Below are positions 54,816 to 64,000 of a stretch of DNA of 64,000 nt, one piece after another. Location: contig JAQGDQ010000075.1 in assembly GCA_030141605.1 (NCBI GenBank), positions 186,001 to 250,000 on the forward strand, in the 5' to 3' direction. The first letter of the stretch is position 1; every line of letters starts with the position of its first letter. The position numbers and the translations under genes were made by a program. The stretch comes from Tubiluchus corallicola. Taxonomy: Eukaryota; Priapulida; Priapulimorpha; Priapulimorphida; Tubiluchidae. The notes below the pieces were generated by a model that was not told the origin of the DNA, did no database searches, and was given only the letters and a program-made list of their open reading frames with translations.

Positions 54816-56123
54816 ATTCCTCTCTCCCTTGTGATTCAAGTGAAAAACTAACATTTCTTAATGATTTGTTTGTGTTTTAAGTTTTACTTTTAATACAAAA
54901 ACAGTTTTGTTTGCGTTTTAATAGCTGTCACATCATGTTTTCATGTAACAATGCATAGTCTTAATTTCCAGATCAGTAATAAGTATTAGTGATGAAACGA
55001 ACCCGCTTCATTAAATTCTGGAAATAACCCGAGTTGACAGGAAGACAGACCTTGAACCTGTGACCCTGGGACGCAACCGTGTGAAAACATAAGATTTTAC
55101 TAGTGTCACGACGACTTAGTGATTGTGAGTTCGTTCTGTCGCTGTTACTAATTAACGACGTGTTCTTACATAGTTATGATATATTGCAGCTGTAATCTGG
55201 CGAACGCCAGTTTACTAGATAAGTCTCCTGTAAGCGTGAATCATTTTTAATGGATAACGGGAATGCTGTGTCTGTAACGTTTTAATAAAAGGCAATTAAA
55301 TTAAAAAACATAATTATATTTCTCACTACCAAGATTTCAAATTGGTGGTGGTGAAGACCCATAGTTATTACAGGCTTATTGAAGCCAAATGGACTGGAAA
55401 AAAGAAAATCTGAACGTGTTGTGGCGTAATGGATTTAATTCCGGAACCATTTTGAGAACTGGTATGATATGGTCCAAAATATCCTGATGTAAATCCGGGT
55501 GTAACAACTAATAACATTTCTACTTTGTTTATTTGTCTTAGTTCTAAATTCAGTTAATGTAATTCGGGATGAATTACTCATGCTGTCTTGCTAAATAAAT
55601 TAGAAATGACAAAGTGAATGCACCATACCTGCCTATCCTTGTGTTCCCTCAGAAACAATGCATGTGAAGGCACGTCCTTGCCGCAACCAGCACTGTGACT
55701 CCGTCGCAACAATCGCCGCAATTTACCACTCTTCTTATCCGAAGTTTTGACGTCCGGCGCTTGCAGTACATTGTAGCTAAAGCTAACATGTAACGAGCCA
55801 TCGTCCCTCATCGGGGCAACGTCCGCGTCACACGGCAAAAGCCTGTCCTGGCTGAAACAGTTCGTCATTCTGTCAGGTACCAGATACTGATTAGGGGAGG
55901 AACTTTCTCCTACAGCGTCCACCGTGCACTTCTGATTAAAGTCAAAGGCAATATTACCACTGGTACATGTAGCGTCATTGACGTAGGAAGGCGTTGGAGT
56001 ACTGCCTGTACTCTCCTCTTGCGAAGAAGTGGAACCTTTGCGAGTATTGTTGTCTAGGTAGAACAGTGGCTTGTTTTTGCCACCTTTGCCTTCCATCACT
56101 GGAGGCTCTTCTAGAATTACACC
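46127..56123 (-). CDS. RGS3-like regulator of G-protein signalling (R4-type), 3' five exons; 5' end not found
   Basis: Minus-strand exons: 56123-55629, 51495-51395, 48786-48599, 46671-46508, 46300-46127 (stop TGA), phases all consistent, 374 codons. RGS proteins speed GTP hydrolysis on G-alpha (Gi/Gq) subunits and act at the inner plasma membrane. The last three exons form the RGS domain, from WSETFDNLL through [31 protein letters not shown] and [13 protein letters not shown], to LYLEL. The G-alpha-contacting Asn residues (EEN and VNLD) are kept. In front lies the R4-type basic helix [14 protein letters not shown]. It is preceded, as in mammalian RGS3, by a RKKKSS segment and an upstream [12 protein letters not shown] motif. 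The 165-codon exon starts in phase 0 at a splice acceptor. Its first Met is at 56096, so upstream exons probably exist; none was identified with confidence in 56-64 kb. Confidence 0.88.
47089..47178. repeat. T/G-rich low-complexity tract
   Basis: About 90 bp of TTTG/TTTTTG-type sequence inside an RGS intron. The ORF through it is a composition artefact. Confidence 0.85.
47518..47539. repeat. short (TA)n microsatellite
   Basis: A TA dinucleotide run inside an RGS intron. Confidence 0.8.
48082..48600. repeat. direct tandem duplication, 264-bp period, spanning the RGS exon-3 splice donor
   Basis: Copy 1 is about 48082-48336 and copy 2 about 48346-48600. They share blocks such as GGTTATTTATGATTCTTTGG (48141 and 48405) and CATGCTACTTTTATTATTTT. 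Copy 2 ends at the donor of the RGS exon 48786-48599. Copy 1 carries the matching ACTCAC, a decoy donor on the minus strand near 48330. Confidence 0.8.
49720..49803 (-). pseudogene. tRNA-Ser-like sequence (tRNA pseudogene or SINE head)
   Basis: An 84-nt tRNA-like unit on the minus strand. The ends GTCCTCG and CTAGGAC pair at six of seven positions. The A-box-like TGGCCGAGTGGTTTAGATC is near perfect for Ser/Leu tRNAs, with a GCT triplet at the anticodon position. The anticodon stem and T-arm are damaged, so I call it a pseudogene. Confidence 0.45.
50973..51016 (-). pseudogene. 3' half of a tRNA (T-arm remnant)
   Basis: On the minus strand CCTGGTTCAAATCCAGG forms a perfect 5-bp T-stem with a TTCAAAT loop, preceded by GCTTTCTAAGC, an anticodon-loop-like segment. 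No A box or D arm precedes it. Probably a tRNA or SINE fragment inside an RGS intron. Confidence 0.4.
51600..52600. other. part of RGS intron 1, nothing recognised
   Basis: AT-rich intronic DNA without a recognised repeat or ORF. Confidence 0.3.
52906..53395 (+). pseudogene. unrecognised decayed coding-like block inside the RGS intron
   Basis: GC-richer than its surroundings. Two plus-strand frames are open in succession, as if frameshifted: one around 52985-53110 (begins [10 protein letters not shown]) and one around 53050-53220 (contains [17 protein letters not shown], then [12 protein letters not shown]). Stops follow. No family recognised. An antisense frame of 119 codons is the likely shadow. 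Possibly a transposon relic. Confidence 0.2.
53594..54400 (-). mobile_element. decayed LINE RT C-terminal fragment
   Basis: The minus-strand frame 54161-53973 contains [19 protein letters not shown] and GFPPL, resembling the post-RT segment of LINE ORF2 proteins (aa-LGVP-P-AL-aG-PPL). Flanking frames are broken. An A/T-rich (TAAAA)n stretch at 53594-53627 may be its tail. Confidence 0.35.
54749..54813. repeat. (TC)n microsatellite, about 65 bp
   Basis: Almost perfect TC dinucleotide repeat inside an RGS intron. Confidence 0.95.
55040..55135 (-). repeat. possible tRNA-derived SINE fragment
   Basis: On the minus strand a B-box-like CAGGTTCAAGGTCTG follows, at tRNA spacing, a GTCGTCGTGACACTAGTAAAATC segment that resembles a degenerate A box. 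Weak, based on promoter boxes only. Confidence 0.3.
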
Positions 56124-59100
56124 CTGCAATGAAACAAACAGAGAAAGGGTTAAAGCAAATGAATGTCAGCTTTGCGTGACTGGTTTAGCTCGTCACATAG
56201 CATCATCCTGGTTTAGCCACTTAGTGTGACCTTGAGTCGTGGCAAGGTTATACGTGCTGACAGAAGCCTTGAAGCGAAACATTTAGCAGATGGCAGATCT
56301 ACGTGATGCACTAAGTAGTGCATACGAGAACTGAAAGTTTACAAAACACAACCCGCATGGGACCATCCTGACAGGACCATCAACAATGAAGAAGGCTAGG
56401 AAAACCAGTCATGAAGACACATTATTTATTTCTGTTTGTTGTTAACTAGCTTTTCTAGTGTTTCATTTAGGAATTCATCGCAGAACCCATAAGTTCCTAA
56501 TTACGCTAATTATCTACATCACTGTCCACAGACGATCCTGTGTCGATTATAAGGTGTTGAGTTAATTTTCAATGCTGTAATCCTTCTCACGCGTTTTAAA
56601 CTATTATTAGGGAACCCAGGTATCGTAAAACATCGCGAAATTAGCATCACAATTGAATTGTTTTATATTAAAGATACAAGGTTAAACATCACGCAATAGT
56701 TGGTAATCAAGAAAATCATATGCCGGTAAATTTTATTTCCATAACTTCAAAAGTCTTTGCGTTTAGTTTTCAACGGAGAAATGTTGGAGACACTATGCAT
56801 GCCGCAGGACGAAATGACGGATGTTAAATGCGTTAGAGCTATTGACAGCAATAAATATGTATTATAAAACCAATATTTTTATTATTACAATATCAATGCT
56901 TAACAAATTATGAAAACGATGACTTCAAAATCAGTGCCCTTAAGAATAAAATGAGAATAAAATTCACTGTGTAACTAATTAATAAGCAAATGATAAAACC
57001 ACTGCAAAGTGCAAATACACACAAAGTTCAAACGTATCATATTCACTGCGCTCAGAATGCACTAGCTTTCAATGCAACTGCCGATATGAAGCCAGTACAA
57101 ATCTGCGAGAAGCCAAACGCAAAAACCAGGGGGAGGCATACTAGTCTTCTCTTCCCACATTCAAAATCGATTCTGTTTGTTAGTTAAACACTTGCCAAGG
57201 TGCAAAGGGTTCGTGACATCACCGTGTTTAGATAGCAAGCGACAAAGTGCGATGACCAGGAAGACCTGCTTGACAGGAACCCTATTCTATCAACGCCCCG
57301 ATATGGAACCGCCTTCTAATAGCGGTAGCGTTATGGCATTTGGCGGCTCATCTGCACAAATAACGCTGGTCCTATATATAAAAGTACATCCGTAGCAAGC
57401 GATTATTGGGCAAATTGGTTTGATTGTATTTTTCAGAGAATCTAGTAGCGCGTTTAGTGGCTGCGGTAATATATGAAGTAAAAATAAAATAGCACAGTAT
57501 CAGGTTTTCCGCAGTTGTGGGTAAATATAGGGTTATTCAGTTACGGACAGCGTATTGAAAAATAGCTAAATACTAACCTAAAGTTACCAACTAGTTTAAC
57601 AGGAAATACATTTAACATTAACCGTACTTGAACCAGCATGTGCCGTTCCTGACTTTCACAATTTCCATTACTTGTACCATTTCTGCACAGCTTTCAGAGA
57701 CTTGGAGACGCATGTTTTCACATTTGAGACCACAAAACATTAATTTATTCGACATGCATCGAAATTCACAAGAACATCTGTAGTGTAGTGTATTCAACAG
57801 CTGTTCAAATTCACAATGTTCGAGGCAATCCTGAATGTGGAGATTCTTAATTAACATGATGTGTGCGTTACAACGTCTTTTAATGTTAGAGGCACGCATG
57901 CAGGTAGGCATAGGGACTTGACATTGTTACAAATGGTTGTCATTTTCTAATCGTTTGTCCTAAATTGCTCAGTGGAAAACATTGTCATCGTTAGCTCACA
58001 TTTTTCATCGATCACCTGAATATCGGCACAGTTTGTATACATGCATATATTATAATAATATATAGGTCTATGTTATAGGCAACTTGCAAAATTAAGACAT
58101 TTTGTAAAATCCCTAGGTATTCTACAGAATACCTATGGATTTCGGGAAAAGTGTGAAATAAATGTTTCGCCACCCTTACATTTTACCTAAACATTTTGTG
58201 TAACAGACAGGATCTGTATAAAACAGCAAAGTGTAAAATGTGGATAATCCGTGTTGAATCTATTTTTCCCAGTCATTTCATACAATACATAGGCATTATT
58301 GAATAGAAAGTGTAAAAGGCCTTATTCTATAATTAAATTAAGAAAGCAGTTCAAATTTAATTTAACTGCCATGGCAATAAACAAAATACAGAATATGGAG
58401 TTATACAACTGAGAACGACTCAAAAATTCGTCTTGCCATTGAAAAAAAACGTGCACCAATGCTTGACAACGTAGGCATTGGGAGGTCGGAAGCTACATAT
58501 GAGAGGTCCGTGCTGCATCTCCACGGATTAGATTTCAAGTATGGTTCATCACGGAGTTTAAATGCATGAAACTGAACCTTATCTGATGGTAAGTAGCTGA
58601 AAGATGGACTAAAAAGCCTACAAATATCACCTAATGTTAATTTTGGAAGTGGCCCATTTTAGAGGCTAGTGTTTAGTTGATCATGAATAAAAAATGAACG
58701 AATGAACTGAGAATTGTATACTCTGCCTAAATAAATTTCTTCGCTACATAAAATGCCTAGGAAAAGTGTAGAAAATTATTTTAGACACTTTATCTGGTTT
58801 GCTTAGGTACTCTGAAAAAGCCCTAAGCATTCTATAGAATACCAGTTTCACACTCTGCTTGTAACATGTACATTTCGTTATGTAGATCTATGATTGCAAA
58901 AAGATGAATACAGTCACGACGTATTGCAAGCGAATTTTGAGGGATAACCAATTTTCTTTTGAAGTCTAAGAAAATCTGCGAGTGGCTAGTCTTTTTTGTC
59001 ATATTGATTCTTGTACAGATAACACCTCTAACAGATCAAATTAGTGAAGTAAGTCATTAATTCTGCATGGCCAGTAATTGTAAGTATTATATATATAATA

Positions 59101-60881
59101 TATATACCCACGCACGCATTATATGCGCTAGTAGTGAAAATAATATGACAGATTAGTGTATCTATTTTCCATTATTACAGTTGGGAAAGGTGCTTAGAAT
59201 TCATGGACTTTGACAGACCTTATACTAAACAGCACCCTTGAGCTTTGTAAACAGGTACAACTGCATCAATTATATGGTTATGCCTTTCATCCCTACTATT
59301 TCCGGTGTAGAATATCAGACAACATTTAACGAAAATTTTCGCAATACTTCTTTAATAAAGTTTAACTAACATCTGATAAGCAACAAATTAATTGTGCAAC
59401 TCACAAGAGTAATCCATTAATGCAGAAATGTGAAATGGTATAGCAAAGTGGAGCATTTGGGAAATCAAGATACAGTATAAAGGCATTGTATCAAGTGTTT
59501 TAATTCAGTATGTATGTGCCACTTTAAGACTACCAGTAGGAAAGGAGTTAAAATTGCAGTCGTAATATTGCAGCTTATGACTGAACCTCCAGAACAAATT
59601 TACATAGTTTAATGAGCCATAGAGCACAGGAGATGTTCTTACGCTCTGCGTGTTCTTCTACTATGTAAATGTGTTAACTAATCAATGAATTGCATGCCAA
59701 TGGCTTTTTCTATTTTTAATTTTTATGCATACTAGTGTATATCTGTAATAACACAACATATTGTCATATAGTGAACAACGTTTAAATACTGTGAATAAGG
59801 CATTAAGATGTGTTTCGGTGCAACAAAAATCAACAATATTTATCTCTTATAAAGCAAAGTGTTGTGAGCGTTACTGCTTACACTTTTGCATCATTTGTTT
59901 ATCAAAAGATGAAATGTAACTGATTACTGTAACTGAGCTTGCAATAGCTTGATTTGCGTAATATAACAATATATTGTTATATATTGTAATTTTGTAAATG
60001 CAACTACAGCGGTCACTGCTTATAATAATAGATCTCAGAGTTAATAGTTTTCGGGCACAAAATGTGCAGAGCTGGTTAAAATTGAATATAATCACATTTA
60101 TTTTACTTTTTACCAGATTAACTAGCTAGAAGTTTTTGCTCATGTTTGCTAGAAGATGTGATAGCTCACCCTGTACGTGGGCTTAACTTGAAAAACTCGT
60201 ACATGCAAGAGCCCAACTGCAGCTTTCCCAATGTCCTACCGAAAATGATGTTTTTGATTTCAAAAACTTATAGCAGAATATTGTGTGGCTTTTTTGTGAA
60301 TAGCTTTTCTTTGTGAATAGTGTGAAAATGTCAGAAGTTGATGAATGAAAAATGGAAAATAAGACTTAATGGGTAGGACTCAATTCAGAAAGGTCTATCA
60401 CAGTCAGTCTTTTATCATAAAAACATGTCTTTTCTCTAGAGAGAAGACATTTTGTGCAAGTTTATTTTTCAATGAACGAATCCTTATATTTTCATTATCA
60501 TAGCTGGCATATTATTGAACTTATTTAATCTCTGCTGAGCGGACAAGTTGGCAGAATATCTTCTACTAAAAGTCTAAAAACTAATGTTTAATGCAGCAAC
60601 AGCAATGAATCAAATGATACTACATCTACATCAGTGATCTGCTGGCACAATATTTTGACAGGAATAATATTCCACGTAGGAGAAAAACACAGCAAGAATA
60701 AGAAAACTGATTATGCTTGATGCTTCATCATGATATCTAAATTAATATCCAAACAGCAATTTTCTAATTAAAGACATATAGTCATATAGATCCTATCCTG
60801 TGAATTTCAAAGTATTAACTTGTGTTATTTTTTACTTATTCTCCCTACTAACAAAAAAAAATCCTGCAGGTGAAAAAGTTA
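56124..60881. other. long stretch upstream of the RGS exon, no gene identified
   Basis: Scanned on both strands. The longest frames (57177-57395 plus; 57618-57911 minus, 97 codons and Cys-rich) match no family I recognise and have no clear splice partners. A (TA)n/ATAT run lies near 59087-59106. It may be 5' intron of the RGS gene. Confidence 0.3.
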
Positions 60882-61209
60882 ATTATGAGATCCAATTTTT
60901 TATTTAAGCTTTTTTTCAGGTCTTTCTACTTCTAGTATTACGTCATAAATCGTATTTCGAAGACATTATGAGATCCAGTTTTTTATTTAAGCTTTTTCAG
61001 GTCTTTCTACTTCTAGCATTACGTCATAAATCGTATTTCGAAGGCATTATGGGATCCAATTTTTTATTTAAGCTTTTTTCAGGTCTTTCTACTTCTAGCA
61101 TTACGTCATAAATCGTATTTCGAAGGCATTATGAGATCCAATTTTTTATTTAAGCTTTTTTCAGGTCTTTCTACTTCTAGCATTACGTCATAAATCGTAC
61201 TTCGAAGGC
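60882..61209. repeat. four-copy tandem repeat, 82-bp period
   Basis: Units start ATTATG at 60882, 60965, 61046 and 61128. They differ at only a few positions, so the array is young. Every unit contains TTACGTCATAA, a symmetrical bZIP-type site, followed by ATCGTATTTCGAA (ATCGTACTTCGAA in the last unit). The last unit runs into unique DNA at about 61210. Confidence 0.95.
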
Positions 61210-62060
61210 AGGCAAATTGTCTCCTGTCTGTTGTTTAATCTGCTTGAGCGTACTTTTAGATAGAATTCACACTTATCAAGCCTCAGACATTAAATTATTT
61301 TCTCGCAAAAAGGTGTTCAGTATTCACACCGACGCTCTGTGAACTTCTACTTTCTTATGGTGCTTCGGGTAAACCGTTTATGTTAAAACCACTCTCTCCT
61401 CAAAGAAAATTTATGAGTGTGTACATAATCGCAGCAAACATTTCATTTTTCTTCACACAAGACAAAACACTTGGTCGTTTAGGGTTTATGTTATAAAAGA
61501 GAAGTCATGGATAAGAGTGTCAAAAAACGCTTTTTCCCACCCGGCTGCGGTGCACGAGTTTTTCCCCCAGAAAGAGTGATTTTAGTTCAATCAATTTTTA
61601 TTTAAATTGCGCCCACGCTAAATTCAATCTAGTGGACGTTAAAATCATAGTAAAAATGATTGATGTTTTTAATAAACGAAAAAATGAATGAATGAGTGAG
61701 TGAATGAATTAGCTCAAAATTCTAGGTTAAAATAGGACCAAATCACACATTATGCGCATGTACTGGAAGCCTATACGAAGTTTTATCATAATGATATCAG
61801 AAACATCAATGACAATTTACTAACAGAGCATGCCACAATGAATTTAACCGCCTACATGACCAAAAGCAATAAAGGAATTATTGGCTAATGGGTCTGGTAT
61901 TTGTAGTGTGCTAATGCATGATTAGATAGTTAGCTTAATTGTACATCTCTTATTTCAGTGATTTGGTCAACAAATGTCATGCTGATCATGTGACACGAGT
62001 GAGTAGCATATTGACACAGAGCAAGCGAAGGTTAATTATTTTGAGAAACTTTGATCGCGT
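61210..62060. other. no gene recognised
   Basis: AT-rich sequence with a short GAATGA/GAGTGA run near 61684-61708. Nothing else supported. Confidence 0.3.
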
Positions 62061-62148
62061 TCATCTATCGTTGATGAATCTAATCGAACAATGAAAATGA
62101 AACGGGTGACGCAAATGGTGCAATAGTAACACAATTGCGTTTACTGAT

Positions 62149-62275
62149 ACGCACCGCTTTAAGGACGAGTCAGCATAGCCATCCTTGCAATTTCGAGGTA
62201 TTTCCAGGTGACAGGGCCCTGGAAGCCCTGGGAAGGAAATTTGCATCTTTTTTGGTCCCACTGCTACCTAGGAAA
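62149..62275 (-). CDS. weak candidate internal exon of unknown gene
   Basis: On the minus strand a TTTCCTAG acceptor precedes an open, GC-richer segment (contains MQISFPGLPGPCHLEIP). It ends at GCG|GTGCGT, a plausible donor. It could be a 5' exon of the RGS gene, but I recognise no domain. Confidence 0.15.
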
Positions 62276-62315
62276 GTCTCCTGTCAGAAATGAATTGCCA
62301 TTTTTCGCATTTGAC

Positions 62316-62600
62316 TGGATGGTTTAGTCCAGTGGTAACGCGTCCGCTTTCCGTCTGGGAGGTTGTGAGTTCCATACAGCGGTCGGGTCGTACCAAGGAT
62401 TTTAAAAATGTTGCATGCTGTTGCCTACCTGGCCGTGGTATTTAGGGTAAAAGTGGGGTAATAATATAGGTGTTTGTTATGTAAGTGTAGATTTGTTATT
62501 TACAGTCGGCGAAAAAAGCTCTTGAGCTTTTTGTTAATTGTTAATCTAACAGCCGAATTTAAATATTATTGTTGTTGTTGTTGTTATTATGATTATTATT
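62316..62600 (+). repeat. tRNA-derived SINE, V-SINE-like
   Basis: The head reads GGTTTAGTCCAGTGGTAACG (A-box region), then GCGTCCGCTTTCCGTCTGGG, then GGAGGTTGTGAGTTCCATAC (B-box region). It is followed by GGTCGTACCAAGGATTTTAA and AAATGTTGC...TGTTGCC, which resembles the central domain of V-SINEs as I know it from molluscs and fish. The 3' part ends in a (TTG)n/(TTA)n run near 62569-62600. Confidence 0.5.
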
Positions 62601-62892
62601 CTTGTGGAACATGTGATAAAAATATAGAAATATGTTCGCATCTTTATTGAGGAAAAAGTAGCAAACATGCATAGAACTGAATACAGTCTATTTCTCTGCT
62701 ACATTTTATAAGCGCTCGAGCGCTAAAAAGTTTAAGAGGCAGAAGTTAAAATAAACTAATAATGATACTTAGTACAATAGTGATTATAAAATGTTTGCAA
62801 CGTAATCTCAGCGTCGCCATTATTGTCAGATTAAAGTGAACTTTTAAATTTCAACTTTTGCGGGTATTTATGACTCAATTACGCTCACTGAA

Positions 62893-62985
62893 CAGCAACA
62901 ACAGCAGCAGCTTGCTATAGCAGCAGCAGTAGTAGTAGTAGCAACGACGACAAAGACAACAGCAATAGAAGCAGCTGCCATTCCT
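62893..62985. repeat. imperfect (CAG/TAG/CAA)n trinucleotide repeat
   Basis: Interrupted AGC/AGT/ACG trinucleotides over about 90 bp. No supporting coding frame. Confidence 0.85.
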
Positions 62986-63609
62986 GTACTTTCAAATTCA
63001 AAACAATGGTCTCGATTTCACCTGAGGTTTCATACATTCTAATATTTTTTACACCGAGTAATAATTTGGTTGGCTAACCTGTCGATGTAAAAATGGGTTC
63101 AGTTTGAAAGTGTAAAAAAATCATTAAGACAATTGATGTAGGATTCTAGCCTATCTTTTCGTATCCATACCAGTTCAACTAAAGCTTAAAATAAAAGTTA
63201 TATTTGTAAGTCATTAATTTCGCCTCGATCGTTCCTAACTGTAGAATGGCTATTTAAAAAACCATTTTCCCTACCTTCTAATACAGGAAGTTCGTTACAG
63301 AGAAATTATTTTCCTGTTCATTAATTACAACATTGCTCACTTTAAGAAGAACGTCAATAAATACTTATCACTAGCAAACCAACAAGAAGAATTTTTGTTT
63401 TCTAAACACTTACTCTGGCCTTGAATGGACACTAGCTTTTTCATGACGAACTGATAAAAAACCAAATCGTGGTCCTTCTAATAAATTACGTTGGCCAAGT
63501 CTAGCATACCCAATCTTAAACTAAATCTAACGTAATCTAAGCTAACCTGTATTAATGAACAGAGGGGTATCGTGCAAAAATTAGCCGGGGAGATTTTTGA
63601 AGGGTTTTG

Positions 63610-63612
<3 letters not shown>

Positions 63613-63655
<43 letters not shown>
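63613..63655. repeat. (TC)n microsatellite, about 43 bp
   Basis: Perfect TC repeat. The short ORF across it is not believed. Confidence 0.95.
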
Positions 63656-63656
<1 letters not shown>

Positions 63657-63750
63657 AGCTATTCGGAAAAGAATATTCTTTCCCTTTCCATTCGCCTCAC
63701 ATCTTCCTCGACTAATTTAATTTCGGTTTCTCGCTGCCATTTTCCCCGTG

Positions 63751-63758
63751 TGACGTCA
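63751..63758. promoter_or_regulatory. full CRE palindrome TGACGTCA
   Basis: A perfect CREB/ATF site in a locally GC-richer stretch, next to GCTGCCATTTTCCCC (AAAATGGC on the other strand, YY1-like). It could mark a promoter, for example of an upstream RGS exon. Binding is inferred from the motif only. Confidence 0.35.
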
Positions 63759-64000
63759 CTGTCGCTGAAATTATTTTAAACAAACGGCGAAAATTTGATC
63801 AGTCTAGTGGCTGCACTCGCCAAGCATTCATTTCTCGGAAATTGGCTTCATTTTATCAGTAGCCTTTCAGCTGGAAATGTGGCCGGATTCATTTACATAT
63901 CAATAAGCATCAGCGTATGGAGCATTGTGCAACAACATCGGATATCTTATTTTTCCAAATTATACAAAAGCATTTTTCTACTTATCAATCATCGGAGACA

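Noticed and set aside
57618-57911. 97-codon Cys-rich minus-strand ORF
   Set aside because: No signal peptide, no recognisable cysteine spacing and no splice partners; likely chance.
62893-62985. CRISPR-like or coding interpretation of the trinucleotide repeats
   Set aside because: No spacer structure, eukaryotic context, and no sustained reading frame; a simple repeat.

Overview
The window is nuclear DNA of an intron-rich, AT-rich invertebrate animal with motile cilia. The evidence is split genes with GT-AG introns, animal-type proteins (an RGS3-like regulator, a ciliary radial-spoke protein, two kappa-class glutathione transferases), and many decayed non-LTR retrotransposons, tRNA-derived SINEs and microsatellites. 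I cannot fix the phylum. A V-SINE-like element near 62.3 kb would fit molluscs, among others.

Layout, left to right. (1) 275-8502, plus strand: the last 12 exons of a long Ser/Pro-rich nuclear protein, probably the C-terminal part of nucleoporin ELYS/AHCTF1. All exon phases match, and one intron holds an antisense LINE fragment. (2) 9.6-13.7 kb: decayed LINE pieces around a non-autonomous DNA transposon with terminal inverted repeats. (3) 15002-16864, plus: an intact single-exon CFAP206 gene (radial-spoke docking). (4) 18572-24423, minus: a complete seven-exon GSTK1-type gene. (5) 24.5-34.1 kb: a repeat cluster with a LINE that keeps a 674-codon open RT frame, a nearly full-length decayed LINE on the minus strand, and a short retro-insertion with a 12-bp target duplication. 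(6) 35.4-38.7 kb: a degenerate satellite of about 170 bp and a hAT-like element. (7) 38984-44809, plus: a second complete seven-exon GSTK1-type gene, whose intron 2 starts with an uninterrupted (GA)n tract of about 646 bp. (8) 46127-56123, minus: the 3' five exons of an RGS3-like gene. (9) 56-64 kb: mostly unannotated sequence with a 4 x 82-bp tandem repeat, a SINE, microsatellites and a CRE palindrome.

The two GSTK genes are the most informative part. They are arranged head to head about 14.6 kb apart. The last six coding exons are identical in length (82, 101, 129, 153, 94 and 50 nt) and the first exons are 81 and 78 nt. Only the plus-strand copy ends in the canonical peroxisomal signal SKL. 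Each is convergent with its outer neighbour (CFAP206 and the RGS gene). I saw no previously undescribed multi-gene system. The best novelty candidates are the GSTK pair with diverged targeting, the giant GA tract at a splice donor, and the small repeats described below. All gene models were read by eye from splice signals and reading-frame continuity; no database search or RNA evidence was available.
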